A stretch of 64,000 nucleotides of DNA from Taeniopygia guttata (GCF_048771995.1 NC_133032.1:16682501-16746500); one strand, 5' to 3'. Shown: positions 13,085-27,251, counted from the stretch's first letter. The notes: generated by a model from the letters alone, not told the origin. Numbers and translations: made by a program.

Positions 13085-13190
13085 TCACATCCTGAAAACC
13101 CTTACTTATGCAAGTAATCCCACTAAAATCAATGGGAACCATGACTGTAATGACTGCTTCCATGTCTCCACTAGGGATTGCAAGGTCAGG
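13085..13190. mobile_element. Ancient amniote MITE-like repeat fragment (tentative)
   Basis: The words around 13101-13145 (CTTACTTATGCAAGTAATCC, then AATCAATGGGAACC) and the later GCAAGGTCAGGTCC resemble the widespread amniote non-autonomous repeat built around a semi-palindromic 'cttactcatg...agtcccattga...caatggga...ggatcaggcc' core, known in reptile genomes. The match is from memory and diverged. Confidence 0.4.
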
Positions 13191-15834
13191 TCCATTTTCT
13201 GTGAAATATTGGATGAATGCTAGAAAATCAATATCTCTATTGAGACTTCTTTTGGAGTAAAAATAAACCTGGACCATTTTGAGTTCAAATGTTCATTGTT
13301 CCTGGGTGTTTTTATAAATTCCTTTTGAAAGCAAAATGGACAAATCAAAATGGACTGAAATGCTCATCTTTCTGGTGTGTTTTACAGCTTGTTGTTATAC
13401 CTAGCTTTGTGATTTCATGAAGGTTAAAGGCAACTTCATAGTTTCTTTGCATTTAATCTTTATCTGTTAAAAAGAGATGTTTTAGCAATTCCCTGTATTC
13501 AAATTAGTCAGGGCTGAGGGATAAGTGGGTAGAAAGAGAATGTCAGAGTCTATTATTTTAGGAATTTTGTTATTAGATGGAGAACTTTTTGGTCTTTTTT
13601 CCATAGAAAATTCAAAGGAAGGGGTTTTTTAGTAAGAAGATTTTGGTGCAGTCTTAGAAATATAAGTCACTGTTATAAAGTATTACTTTGGTAGCATGGG
13701 AAAAAGCTCTACTCAATTCTGTTCACATTACAGGTTGTTATTATTATACCTCAATCACTATGGAGCACCTTCAACTATCATTTTGTTGAAAATGCCTAAA
13801 TTTAGCTAGGGGTATTTATTCTTAATTTTCTACTAAACTACAATTTAACCCACGTGTAATTGTGTCCAAATTTAATTTTCATACTGAAATATGTTAAATT
13901 CCTGTGTTTGATTCCCTTATACTTCAATTGTGGTGTGTCAAAAGGAAATTAATCCAAGGCATACAAATGCATTATTTTAAGGATTTTGTAATAGATTTAT
14001 GTTTTTCTGCAAGCTCTTGATCGTTTCAATGAAATCAAATGAATGACATCAAGATGGATGTCATTATGTTGGAGATGTGATCAGCTTCATGCCTGGCATG
14101 AACAGTGGTTTACAAAAAAAGTCATTTTACAGAAAAAAACCAGCTAATTCCTAATAGATTAGAAGTGCAATATGCACCAATTAAGAAACTAACAAATAGG
14201 AATTGGTGTGCTTTCTCTCAGAGACAGTTCCTTGAAATTTTGAGAAAACACATCCCAAATCCATTCTGCACCTTGTGCATTTGGTTGACCCTACTCAAAT
14301 ATTTTTCCCAAGAAATTTCATTCAACAACAATTAATGGAAGGATCAGTTCTCTTTCAATCCAGATTACTGGGAATTATGGATGAAAATGAAATAAAAATG
14401 CTTTGTGCCCAGGTTTGAGCTAAGGTGATTGTATTTTTTCTGGGACCAATACAAAAGTATGGACTTATCCTAGGATTCCAGCTCAGCTGGATTTACTGGC
14501 GTGCTGGGGAGCAAATCCAAGAATGTGTTCATAGTGCTCAGTCCCTTTTACCCACCTCTGCAGGACTTGTTTCCCACCCACTGTGTGACACATTAGCCAT
14601 AACTTCTTCCCCTCTTGCACCACTGCACACGGGACTGTGGTTTGGCACTGTACTGCTAACAACATTATTGACAAAGCAATGCTCCTAAAGTATAACAACA
14701 AGCCCTTGTAGCACTTATTTACAGAATAACGTGCACTTTTCAGATATTCCATGCTTCTATTGGTTTTGGAGCTGCATTGCTCCCACAACATATTTAACCA
14801 GCACTAACAGCCTTAGAGTAGAAAAACCATGTAATTGAAAATCCAGGAGAACAACTGGCACCACTACAAACCCGCACTAGCACAGCACAACACTACAGCA
14901 AATAGTACCTGTGTCTTCATGGCGTGCCCTGCTTTACTTCACTATCTGATTTTTATGTTATTATTGAAAATGAAATTAACCCAAACCTCAAAGCAATGGA
15001 CAACACTTTCCAATCTGTTTTTTTAGCTAACTGTGCTGCCTACAGGATAAGATTAAAAACATTCCAGTTCTTGGAAAAGTATAAAAATTAGGCATCAAAA
15101 CAGGTCAGATACTTACATATATCTTTTTGATGTGCTCATGTGATAGGAGAGCAGATTGATAAAGGACAGAAGAAATGCTAAATATGCACCATGACAAACA
15201 GTGAAAAATTAAGTATTGTAACTAACATTAATTACACTCTAGTAAGATGAATAGGCTGCTCATCATTAATGAGAATGTACACCTTTGTCTAAGTTTCACA
15301 TCTACCTGTGATAAATGTGCTAACGGCGATAGAATACATCATAGTAACATTTGAATTAACAGCACACTAATAGATTGACATACAAGTATGAATAAAGCAC
15401 TTAATCATAAACATTATACCACACCCAACAGCAAATTTTCCTTTTTGCATATATATCAAGTGAAATGTATAAACATTTTTTTCAGTTTATGGTTATTAGA
15501 TTATCATCTAATGGAATTACCTCATACTATCCTAATATTCGTAATCCAGACTATTAGATACTTACGTGGTGGCTTTTGGGAGACATTCAGGCAGTTTAAT
15601 TAAACAGTAAGGGGAATTTCTGAACAGAAAGGGTGGGGCTTGATCTCAGGACAAACTATCCACTGACTCTTCCCCATGTGGCAGGGATGGAATATTCAAA
15701 CAATCTTCATGATGGGTAGACTCCAATGCTTATGAAAGGATTACTTTATTGACTTTTAATGACAACTGAAGCAGGTCTGCTAGCCTACAGTTCTTATCTA
15801 TATCTTCAGTAGCCTTCTCTCCTGTGTTTCCTGG
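13191..15834. other. Non-coding AT-rich stretch
   Basis: No gene or repeat family recognised. Short frames such as 14105-14335 (plus) and 14791-14483 (minus) overlap others or lack features. Confidence 0.5.
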
Positions 15835-16567
15835 TTTTTCTGGCTGGGAGGCAGGGGGGTGATGGAGCCAGGCATGCAGCAGGAACGGCCAACACCGCCT
15901 GCTGTGCCTGCAGAACCCAGAGCTGCAGGCATCTGGGGCCTCCCCATTTCGGAGGAGCTGGGATGTGCAGATGCCGTGCCGTGCCATGCCTCCGCAGCAG
16001 CCCTAAGGGGAAGGTCCCCCAGGTGACAATGCCAGACCACTGTCCCTGTTCACCCATTGCCCTCTGAACGGCTCCTGACGGGTCTGGAAGCCGTCCTGTT
16101 TCTCTGGGAGGGGCTACCTGGCAGCGTGGCTACATGACCTAACGCCACCGCTGCGAAAAGCCATGGAAATGGCCCTGCTCTGCTGCAGGACCCAGCTGGG
16201 GCTAAGCAGACACTCAGCTGAGGAGCTGGACAAGGAAGCTGGAAGTGCAGCTTGGGTATGCTGCTCCAGCATCTCCCCTTCTCCCTGGCACAAAGACTGA
16301 GGTGCCCCGAGGGAGCATGGCGGGTGCTTGGCACAGCCAGAGTGCAGAGGTGACAGCTGGCACAGGGATCCTTCCTCGCTCAGGGTCAAGGCTCCAAGCA
16401 CGGCTGGGAAGGGAGAGGGCTGGACTTTACTGCCCAGCCTCTCTCATGCACGGCTGCTGAAGTCTTCACTTCAATGAAGAGCTTGGCAGGCAGAGATGAG
16501 AGAGCAGAGGGAAGAAGAACAGGAGGAATCTTCTGGCTCAGTAGCAGCAAGCAGGGCTCTGCTACAG
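15835..16567 (+). other. GC-rich block ending at a consensus splice donor
   Basis: A block clearly richer in G and C than its surroundings, with short frames in all directions and no domain. On the plus strand it ends at CTACAG|GTAAGAC (junction after 16567), which matches the vertebrate 5' splice-site consensus well. The combination could mark an untranslated or lncRNA exon read on the plus strand. No promoter motif or matching acceptor is evident, and consensus donors also occur by chance at this scale. Confidence 0.25.
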
Positions 16568-16903
16568 GTAAGACTAACAAATGGTGTAAAGACCAACTGT
16601 AATTCACAGAACAAACATTGTAAATTAGTTAAACATTACAAGAGGGAATTGTTTTAGCCGAATAGTTTCCTGAAGATCATTCAAACATTGCAAGCTCATC
16701 AGTGTATTTTTTATGCAATTAAGCAGATGGTTTAAAATACTTTAATTACTGCCAGGGCTCACCTAGGCTGCACAGTAGATGACACTGGACTTGTGTACTG
16801 CCTGATAGAAAATGCTGAGAGGTATTATACAAGCAGTGCCTGAATACTCGAGCTCAAGGAATCCATCTGCATGGACTGCAAAAAGCCCCTGCAGGTCAAA
16901 AGC

Positions 16904-17336
16904 CTATGGACACAAGTGAAAACCCATGTTTGCTGTCATTCTTGTAAAGCATACTGTGCCAAGACAGATTGTACTGGTGATCTGCTGGTAAAAGCAAAGC
17001 AGCATTCCAGGGGGAAGGAAGTCCCCACATGAGGAGCAAGGCACACACACGTGGTCAGAGCACTTAAGTCTAGCTTTTTCCTTCTCTCTAAACTGACAGA
17101 TCTCTCCAGGAGAACTGGAAGTCTTGAAAACTGGTGTAGGGATTTCAAACTGTTTGTATGTTTCATACTGTTCTATTGCCACACCAGCACGCAAGCCAGC
17201 TAGACAATACAGTATGACTGCACTGATAGCTGCCATACCCACATTGAAAGCATATATTTTCTTCTTTGTTACACTAAATGGTACATTAACTTGCTTTCCT
17301 TTGCATTCCAGCTGGCAACTTATTGATTAGGGGACC
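16904..17336 (-). CDS. Unidentified open frame with one hydrophobic segment (dubious)
   Basis: A minus-strand frame stays open for about 140 codons, from just after a TAA near 17336 to a stop near 16904. The first ATG in it is at 17242. Around that ATG the translation has a roughly 20-residue hydrophobic stretch (AAISAVILYCLAGLRAGVAI). A polar segment with Tyr, Lys and Glu precedes a Cys-rich tail. The pattern resembles a single-pass membrane peptide, but I recognise no family, and no splice sites or promoter support it. It could be a fragment of a decayed gene or retrocopy, or a chance frame. I lean towards chance. Confidence 0.15.
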
Positions 17337-17474
17337 ACTTCTGGGCTTCTCCCTCCTATGTAATAATCTTCATAATTTCACATTTCTAAATGCTAAAAGC
17401 ACACTAATGCAAGTGGGAAGAGTTTCCTCTGCTATTTCATATACTTAAGGAGAAGATGTTATCGATTCATATGC

Positions 17475-17650
17475 TTTACTCTAGAAGTGCTTTGCAAGGG
17501 CAATAAGTATTATTATTTTCATTTTAGCAAGAAGGAAAATGGTACACAGATTGCCCAAGGTCACCCTGCAGATCAGTTAGAGAGACAGGATTAAATTCAG
17601 ACCTTTTGGGTCTCTGTGCAGAGACTCTTCTGCTGAGCTATTTTTGGAAG
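17475..17650 (+). mobile_element. MIR-like ancient SINE fragment
   Basis: The sequence GATTGCCCAAGGTCACCCTG with an upstream ATTATTATTTTCATTTTAGC and a downstream 'GGATTAAATTCAGACC...TCTTCTGCTGAGC' follows the order of the MIR core and tail. In MIR these are the 'cattttacagatgaggaaactgaggc', 'ttgcccaaggtcac' and 'ggattcgaacccaggtc' segments. Divergence is high, as expected for an element active before the mammal-sauropsid split. Confidence 0.6.
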
Positions 17651-17822
17651 CCTCCATATGAGGCATGGCCATGATACACAACCCATTTTCATAGTCTAAA
17701 AGTAATTTATGACATTCAAAATATTTTCCCTGGTATTTTTTTATATAGCTATAACTATGAAGTGAGTTATTTGCAATAGCAGAAGAGGAGCTGAAAGAAG
17801 CAAAAAATTAAAATTTTGAGCT

Positions 17823-17880
17823 GAAGAAATTTACACCGGTTTAACTCCTACCTCCTGGACTCTAATGATGTTAACTCAAG
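17823..17880. mobile_element. Possible ancient amniote repeat scrap
   Basis: TTTACACCGGTTTAACTCC resembles the 'tttacaccggtgtaactcc' core of an old non-autonomous repeat common in reptile genomes. Only one half is recognisable. Fainter similar words occur near 44415-44450 and 44925-45000. Confidence 0.3.
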
Positions 17881-20800
17881 CACTGTGTGCAGCAGCCACT
17901 GAAATTTTCTTGAACAAATTTTGAGTTGAACTCTGGGTCATGGAGATAATCTTCTTTTACAATAACTGCAGAAATGTATTCCTTATCAAAATTAATGCAG
18001 TTTTCCAGAAATCCATCAACCTAAGGGAAAAAAAAAAGGAAATGGTGTGTGGAGATAGTAATCAGGTAACAAAATTTGAAGCTTATGGAAATTTCAATAT
18101 AGTTCAAAAAATACCAGCTTCATAAATTGTGAGTCAGTACCAGAAATGGTAAAAAATTATTCAGAACTGTTTTCCATATGTATTTTGATTAGTTTGGATA
18201 CTTCTGTTGACACTGAATCTGCTCTTCTTTCCACACCCTCCCTTTACTGAAGCTTATTGTTACCTGCAAATACAAGTCTTTCTTTACTAATAAATTGTCT
18301 CCCACTCTTTTTTCCTATCTCCTTACATAAACACAGTATCCTAGGGTTTAACTAGTAAAATCTAAAAATTATATTAGAGGGGGGGAAATTAAATAAGTGA
18401 CCTTACACACAAAGAAAGCAAAATATAGTCACATATTTTGTTATTTTAAATTTTTGTTACAAATAAATAACCTGCAGGTTTGTTCTGTGATCTCAGCAAG
18501 TCTTCTGAGTAATCTAGCAATTTGCTAACAACATCCTCAACACAGAAAAGAGAACAGAAAATTTTCACTCTACATGCAAATGATGCAAATATTGTACATC
18601 TCAATAATGTATTTTGCAATCACAGTTTTAAATCACTGTTTTAAATATCCTGGAGATATTCTGGTTGTTTCAGGATATGAGAAACAATTAATCTCTGGAC
18701 ACAAACAGTAATTGGACTAATGGCTGATTTACTAACATGAACTCCACTTAAAACTTGCAGTTTTAAGTTATTTTTTGTTATTCACAGGGACTGTTGCTTT
18801 TCAGAAATCAATCAGTAAGAAATCAAAATGACAAAACTATTTTTAATACATTACTTTGCAGAAGCATAACTTTTCAATGTTTAATCATAATGAGATTGGT
18901 GGGTCCAGTGTGTCAATCATTAACCTAATTTTAAGCAACAACTTGATTTCTCATACTTTCCTCACTGATCAATAGATCAAGCAGTCTGTCAAGTAGTGGC
19001 ATGAATAATCCCTAGGACAGAACGATTGCTAAACTATTTATGAGCAATAACTTGGGATAAACTAAAACTCCATCTATGCAGTAGTCAAGATACCATCTTC
19101 ATACACAGGGTTTTCTGACTTGCTTTGTATTCACTGCACTGACACTACCTGAAAGCATACAGGAAGATAGCTGAAACCCCATACTCTTTTGGGACATTCA
19201 GGAATTTCATGATCAGCTATGACTATCAATTATTTTACTTTTTAATTTGTTACTTTGTGTGGCTATCAGCAATTTTCTGGTCACTCCTTTTAATTGAAGA
19301 GAGAGGTTATATTCTCATATATACAGATAGGGACATCTGGACATTTTGAAACCTAAACATGTTGCCCCACACCCCTGTCTCAAACACTGCCAGAGCAGTA
19401 AGGACCAATATCATAAGCCTTTGATTTTCCATTGCCCCAAGGAAGACAGGGAAATCTGTGAAGTGTATATTAGTATCCACCTCAGAGCTGTCTAACACAT
19501 TTTTGCAATTCCTCTGTCCTTTACAACACCATCAAATTAAAGAGGCAGAACTGGTATGTTTATATCCTAAATCAGAACAAAATCAGAAATCTTGCAGTCT
19601 AGTATGATGGGAAATGTGTCTTTTTCCTGATGTGTTTTGAACTCTTTCCACTTTTCAATCTTTTAAGTTTAGATAACATGGGCTAGGCAATGCAGAGCTG
19701 GAGAAAAGAGCAGAGACTGGAGGCTGGAGCACAGCCCTGACACTGAAAGTCTGCTGTGCTGTGATTGCAGTATTGCTGCTGGGAGCTGTCACAACAGCAC
19801 TCATGGAAATGGGAACTTCACCCACCTGAAGGCATCCAGCGCCTCATCCTGCCTTGTTCTCATCCAAACCCATGGGTAGGGCTGGTGCAGTTACACTGCT
19901 CCTGGCAATTAGAAAAGAAATCCACAATATTTTATCTCTCATGAAAGCTTTTGAAAATGTTTGCATGTTCCCTTTCAGGGATGTGGGGCACAAAGGGAAT
20001 GTTTTATCTTCTAGGAAATTTAGTATCTATATGTTAAAGATCTATTTAGCATTAATGAAAAAAATATTTTTCTCTCCATAACTAGCAGCCATTGATATAT
20101 AGCAACTAAAGGCTTTGAAACCTTATTCTCTATTCCATATCTCATCATAGCTATTAAAGAAAGACTGAGAATTGGAACCTTATGCTGAATAGGTTTCCAT
20201 CTACCCATGCCATCTTACCAAGCAAGACTTCAACTTCAAAATGTGCTGGTGCTTAACTGAGCCTCAGAACTTGCAAAAGCTGCAAGGAAGGCTGTGTTGA
20301 AATCGAATCTTTGGTGCTTGACGCTATCAGGTACATGAAATTCATCAGCATGATAAGTGTTCCTGCATGCAGCATCAATAGCCATCTTTCTTACATGATA
20401 CAAAATTAATCCTTCACTTGAAGCAACTTTCTCTTGGTCACTATATCTTGTTTCTTGGTGACAAATGGACAGGATGTGCTACGGAGGAATTCAGCACAAA
20501 GGAGATGAAACAACGTAAACAGACATGCTGTAAACCTCCCACTGCTTACCTCTTCAGCATTTCAGCACTGCTGTCACCAGCTGCTCAGATGAATGATATG
20601 AGTTAGTATTTCCCCATCCTCAAAAAAAGCAAACAGGAGCTTTTTTCCCCTTTCACATGTGGGTATTTGGAATTGGAGGCCTCCAAGCCATGGCAAGAGC
20701 AGGGTACACTGTTGGGTAGGCACTGGCTCCTCTGGGAATGCCTACTTCAGGTACATTAGAGTGAGTGAGGCTGAGCACTGAGTTCTCAGCCTGTGGTTGC

Positions 20801-23240
20801 CTGACACAGTCCAGTCCAAACAAGCCTGATAATGACACCTCTCTAAAGAGCTGTCACAGCATCACATTAATAGTACACATTAGACTGAATTTCTGAAGCT
20901 TCTTTGGAAAAAGATTTTCTCTGGCACCCATCTGAGGAATCTGTTTTTTTGACATACATCTTGGAGCCTTTATACTTCCTAAACCATACTGACATTTAAG
21001 AACTGTATTCTTTGGCAATATTTAAATATGTCACATTTTGCAGAAATAAGATGGTAAAGGTGATTGCAATTCACTTGGGAACAATTTCTGAATTTGCCAA
21101 AATCCTGCTATTTCTGTGATCTTTGATAATTTCTTGAAACAGCACTAGAAAACCTATGTCTAGCAATAAAAACTAATTTAGTTGGACTGTTCAAATAAAT
21201 CATATTTCTTAAATGTGCTCACAACATTTTTTTCGATTACCTTCTCCCCATATATATTTGAGATTTTCCAGCCTCAGATTTTCCCCCACAGAGACAGAAA
21301 CAAGGCTCCACAGTGCTGCGTCACACTGGTTATAGCTTGAGTAGGTTCAGGAAAGTTCGCAAGTCCATCAGGTTTACCTAAAAAGCTGACAAGATTACAA
21401 AGCTCTGTGGTAAGAACTATAGATCCAGAACTTCCAAGTGAGACAAAAAATATCTGATCATTCTACCACAGAGCAAGAAAGAGAGACACATTGCTATATT
21501 GAAAATATTTTAAGCAGCATTTTCTGGATTAAGAACGCAGTCAGGTTTAGCAAGGTCATCTTTAGACTATTGTTACTGTTTCTAACTTTTACCTGACTAG
21601 TAACAACCTGGAAAATATCACACTTCCATTTTCACACCCATTGCAGACATGCTGCATGGCAAAAAATCATTAGAAACAAATGATTGCAGAGCCCAGTGAA
21701 ACCAACATATTTACAACCTAGTCCAGCCAAGGAAACACCTTGATTTCAAACTCATTTACACAGGTGCTAATGACAGCCTATTTAATGCTTGACTTAAATG
21801 TCTTATTAAATCTTATTTATTAAATACTTATTAAATATACTGTACTTCTAGCTCTGAAGGATACCTTTTCTATATGAAAGATTTCTGAGTAGTCTATGCA
21901 GTTAAATAAAAAAGTAATTTTGACATCTTAAATTGTAAGTATTATTTATGTGTATCTGTAAATGAACAGGTTACTTCTTAATGCAATAATGGGAGTAGTA
22001 TGTGAAATCTTTAACATACTGGCTTCTCTAATATTTTGCATTTCTTACTTCCATGAACACCTGATGAATATGCAGCCCGAAAGGACAGAGCAGTGTTATG
22101 AGATTGGCTGTCAATACTGGCATCAGGATTGCTAACAAATGCCTGGCATTTCAATCACAGGCAAGGCATGCACTGGGCAGAATGAACCAATGGGAATTGA
22201 TTCCCAACAGGACACTGTGCCAAATCACTTGAATTTCTGCCCAGTGGCAATTGTGCAATAGCTGAAGTTTGGATGCACATCCCTCATTGTGACTATGGTC
22301 ATACTAAAAAGGGTGAATTAAATCAATACAAAGCTGCTTTCAGCTGGATGTGGGGGCCACAGGAATGTGTTCCAGTTCAAAGCAGGGGAGCAGACAGTGA
22401 CACTTGTTACTAAACAGTGGCTGGCAAACGCAGCACAAAGAATAGACCTGAGGCAGCAGTCTCCATGTTGATGGGAGCAAATTGTTAATGTATTGCTAAG
22501 GGAGGAAATCAAAAATGTACCATTTTCAGGATTCCTTGTCTTTTTTTGGCAGCAAAGGTAGAACTGGGGGAAGAGTGTGAGGGGACATGGTACCACAGGT
22601 GCAGAGAAGCAATATGCTTTGCTTTACCTTTAATGTAAAGGGAGTAGACATTGAGGGTGTAGAATCTTCTGTAAATCAGTCCAAAGAAACAGGCTTTGTC
22701 AGTATTATGTCACTTTAAAATTGCTTACCAGGAGCTTTATTTGGAGTACAAAGCTGAGGCCGCATCCCTGACCTCATACCTCTGATACAGGGGTAGAGTT
22801 GCTGTTGTGACCTGATAGAAGTATCACCCATGGAAGAAGAGAGAAGATTATTTTTTTCCAAAGTGCAGCCATACAAAATAAATATATATCCACAGGTATT
22901 AATACAGCAGAAATTCCTGATAAAATGTGCCTACTCTATATATCACCTGAAGCCTGTAGCCAGGCTGGCTTTGAATTTGTAGTTACTTATTTTTACACCT
23001 GTTCTGAGTATTCATCATCTCCCAGAAAACAGCCATGGAACAAAGGGGATGAAAGCATGGTCCTGAAACTCTCCTCCCAGATGGATACATCTTGAGCTAT
23101 ATCAGCATTAATGAATAAATCACCACCTATATATGAGTATGTGTAGATGTAAATATTATTATGTAGGTTTATATATGCTCCAGTCTATTTATATTTCTGT
23201 CACACAAGACATCAGCTCATTCCCATTTTATGTGGATGTT
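17881..23240. other. Non-coding AT-rich stretch
   Basis: No gene recognised. Contains TA-rich tandem-like words near 21785-21840 (several copies of CTTATTAAAT) and a short run of G at 18379-18385. Short frames occur on both strands without features. Confidence 0.5.
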
Positions 23241-23802
23241 TGCACTGGGCTTGGCTGGGGCAGGGTTAATTTTCTTACTAACAGCTGGCACAGCAGTGTG
23301 TTTTGGATTTACTATAGAATTCTTGTTGACAACACACTGATGTTTTGGTTGCTAAGTAATGCTTCCCCTAAGTCAAGGACTTTTTGGTGTCTTGTGCTCT
23401 GCCAGAGAGGAGCTGCACAAGGAGCTGGGGGAGCACGGCCAGGGCAAGTGACCTGAACTGCTCAAAGGGATATTCCATGGCACAGAATGTTATAGACAGT
23501 GCATAAACAGAGGGAGTGGGATGTGAGGCCTGATCACTGCTGGAAATGGGCTGGGTCTGGGCAGGGGAGCCAGTGTATTGGGCATCACTTGCATTTCTTG
23601 GGGTTTTTCCTCCGTCCTTTTCTCTTTTATTATTATATTTTAAACTATTTAAATTGTTAAACTATTCTTATGTCAACCCACAAGTTTTACCTTTTATTCT
23701 GATTCCTCTCCCCCTTCTGCCACGGGGAGGCAGGAGGGGAGGGAAGAGGATGAGCGAGTGGTTGCATAAAGCTTAATTGTGGACCTGAATTAAACCATGA
23801 CA
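23241..23802 (+). mobile_element. Solo LTR, avian ERVL-type, plus orientation
   Basis: A 562-bp block starts TGCACTGGGCTTGGCTGGGG and ends TTAAACCATGACA, so it has TG...CA termini. Internal landmarks of the avian ERVL LTR family appear in order. They are GGCAGGGTTAATTTTCTT near the start, a 'tcaaagggatattccat' motif (about 23462-23478), 'tcaacccacaagtttt' (about 23673) and a purine-rich GGGAGG...GAGCGAGTGG near the 3' end. It is flanked by ATGTT (23236-23240) and ATGTA (23803-23807), a 5-bp target duplication with one mismatch. No retroviral internal sequence is attached, so it is a solo LTR left by recombination. The mismatched duplication and diverged ends suggest an old insertion. Confidence 0.85.
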
Positions 23803-26523
23803 ATGTAGATAGGTGTAAGTTCTGTTCTTTGTTGTTATCTGTGATGACTTTTCTTTTACCAAGATTTTCTGTGTACTATCTGGTATTGTCAATCTGTGCC
23901 TTGGTGTCTTTGTTTCTCAGATGAAGTTCTCTCTCTCAAACAGCAAGCTTAGACCTCAGCTCTTCCACTTAAATTATGGAAGAAAATTGGTAATTAAGTT
24001 TTAACAAGATTTAAATTATATTAAAACCAGACAGTTAAAAGGAGACACTGCCTTGGGCTTTGTTGTAAATTTGTATAATTATTTTTAGTTCTCTGGAGGA
24101 TGCATGATTATGTTTCTGTATTTATAAAAATACTGCCCTGGAGGTATGAAAATGAATTTTATAGTCCAGTGATTTGCATATTAATGTCAGTCTTATGGTG
24201 TAAAATGTATTTTTTAGCAAATAAATGTCCATGACAATTATCAAAATTTCCAATGAATTTTATAATATATTTTATCTCGATTAATTTCTTTTTTTTAAGT
24301 AAGGACAAAATAGGAAAGCCAATACAGCACAATGATAAAGATATAGGAGAGGAATGAACTAGATGAACTAAACAAAACAAGAATGGATTTTAAACTATGG
24401 ATTATAATAGATTTGGTAAATAAGCATTAAGTCCTAACTCAGATTCTGATCCAAATCTCTTTAAAGACTCTTGGTCTGTAGATTTTCTGATAATAAAGTT
24501 CTGCATATTTGCCTTCCTACAGAAATATAATCACTGGCAAAATCATTATCTAGATCAAGTGTCCTTATATATTTTTCAGAATGAGAAAAAGAGAAACAGA
24601 GACAGAAGATATTAGTTGCTACAGTCCAAATTCATAACAAGGCACTGCTACTGTAATGTTCAAAGCTTGTATCACCAGTAGAGCAGAAGCTATGGCTTTA
24701 TGGTGGAAGATCATGGAAGTGAAGCTATCTCTTCTATGCTGCTACATACAGGAAACTGCAGTTAGGTTAAGGTTTCCTTGCTCATCTTTAAATCTGCCTT
24801 GCAAAATCCTGATAAATTCACAATTGCTCTAATTCCTTATTTGTCTTGCATTTCATAATTTTTAAGAGACATTTTGAAAGACAGAAGTCCTGGGCCTGAA
24901 GCGCCAAGTAAAGCTATAGGCTTTTGGAGCTTGTCTAGACAATACAGGATAACAGTAACAATATTGCACTACTGCAGAATCCAGCCTTGTTACATATATG
25001 TAGACAAAATTCTTACCAGCATTCAGTCAAAAGACAATGAACTCAATGGGAGATTTCTTTGTGCATGTATGGAAAAATTACCATCATAGTTAATAATAAT
25101 CCATTTTGTTATCAAGATAAATCCATTGGCCTTGCAGTTTATCTCCCCATGGAACTAATGTATTGTCAGCTGAAATAATGTGTTATTATCACTACAATAA
25201 TTATAATTGTAATAATCTTAAACAATTATTTGGATTAGAAACCTGTCATATTGTCCAAGTTATAAGGAGAGCTAAATACAAGTTTTGTGATTTTTTCTCA
25301 CAGGGAGTAGAGATGCTTGTGTGTCAAAAACTGTAAGAGAAGTGCCGTCTTAGCATCTAATAGTAGCAGATAAGGTGCATTTTACAAAAATGATCAAAAG
25401 CCAGTCAACTGCTGTCTCAGGGAAACACTTGTTAGGCCATAAATTAGCTGATTGCATGTTCAGAACTACGATTTCCATAAAGTCTCATTCAAGGAGATAG
25501 TAATGATCATTACTTAAATGTGACAAAATGTTGTCAAAGAGGGAACATACACCTGACATTCTCCACCAGACCCTTGCAAACATGACTCCTGGTATACAAA
25601 TGTTTCCCCCATGTACGTTAACCAGAATATTTAGAGGTAAAGCAAAAATACTTTAAAAATAAAAATAATAAAATAAAACCAGTCAAGACTGAGCAAAATG
25701 TTTCTGTGATACTCCAATGTTGATGGCTAATCATGTATATAATCTTGGGAATGAAACAAGGTAGAAGCAAGCACAAAAAATTCTTGGGGTTTTTTCTTTT
25801 TTTTTTTTTTCAATCAAGAAATCTTTGGTAGGTTACTTGGAATGTTGTACCCACAATCAATTTTGTACCCACAACTTCAGAAATTACAGATGTGATTTTA
25901 AGTACTTGTCCTTGCAAAGTGCTAATTTTTGGCTTTGAGATGAATGGCAGGCAGGGGTGGAAAATCCCCAGTGCCTTGGAGCACTGAAGATGAAGAGAGC
26001 AGCTGAAGTAGTGGCAATGGATGAGACATGAGCACACAATCTCTATCCCATCCTGTATGGAGTCTGCCAGGCAAGGCTCCTCTTCAATAATCCCCTGGCA
26101 AAGTTCTAAAAGTATGGACCTCTCTCTATATGAGAATGGAATATTTTTGACTCAGGATCACATGCCACAAAACCATATTTAATATCTTGTAGTCGTGATT
26201 TATAATATTTGACTATGGACAGAAAATTATGCTTATTATTAGTAAAATATAAATATTTTATATATGCAGTACAAACCATTCATAAATAAAAAGTAAAATT
26301 TGAGGGTAGGACCTATTTATCTTCAAGGGTTTGCCAAAGATACGATGATGCTTATATATGCACAATTATAAACAGTACTGCATTTGACAAACAAGAGATA
26401 TTTAAAAGAGCTACCACAGAGATGAAACTCTGGATTTTAAAATATTATCTTCCAGTTTTTCTGTTTTCCCATGGTTGGCTTAGGGTTAAAAATCAATTTA
26501 GAGGAAATACTTTTACACATACA

Positions 26524-26555
26524 CAATCTACTTAATTAACAATCTACTTAATCAA
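26524..26555. repeat. 16-bp direct tandem duplication
   Basis: CAATCTACTTAATTAA (26524-26539) is followed at once by CAATCTACTTAATCAA (26540-26555). The copies differ by one base. Confidence 0.9.
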
Positions 26556-27251
26556 CAAGATAAAGTTTTGTAGGCAAATGTTCAGAATTGCTACCTGTTC
26601 CAGTTATTTTCTTTTTAATTGATGTTGATAGTTAGGGATCAATTACTCTTTGGCCTAAGTCTGTGTGTGTGGCAGGTGAAAGATAAACAAAGAAGGGATG
26701 AAGAGATGGCCAAAAGAGCCTTTCTTGCCTTCAGTCAATTTGCAGGAAAAGTCAATCACAACTGCAGTGCTCTGGGCCAGCCCATTCTGTCCCTTTAGGA
26801 TGCAATAGTCCCAAAAAAAGGGCAAATGGGCCATCCCTGTCTGTGCCATTGTCATGGGTGAGCTTAGTTCATTAAAAGAGTAGCATCTGAGTGGTTCTGA
26901 CAGTAGCCCAAGAAGAGGAAAAGTCCCAAATATTTGAATTTGTTGAGCCAATATAATTCTGCCTATCCTCTGTTCCAGGTTGCTTGGATTGTGAACTGTT
27001 CAGTTGTAGGAAGAGTGAAGGCTAAACTGCTGCTAGGGTTATCTTTGGTCTGCACAAAACCAGCACCGCAGAGAGGCACTGGAAATCAGACAGCAGTGTG
27101 TAGCTGTGTAGCTCATAGCTCATGGAATACTATAGAAAGCTGATTGATTACCAACACCTTGTTCCAGGAGTTTGCAGCCCTGTTTCATACTTTGAATACC
27201 TCATTATACAGAATCTGCACCTCTGGACTCTTCCTTTTCTGGGTGGTGTCA

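Noticed and set aside
12747-13277. 176-codon minus-strand frame
   Set aside because: It runs through a stretch that looks like an ancient MITE-like repeat and has no recognisable domain.
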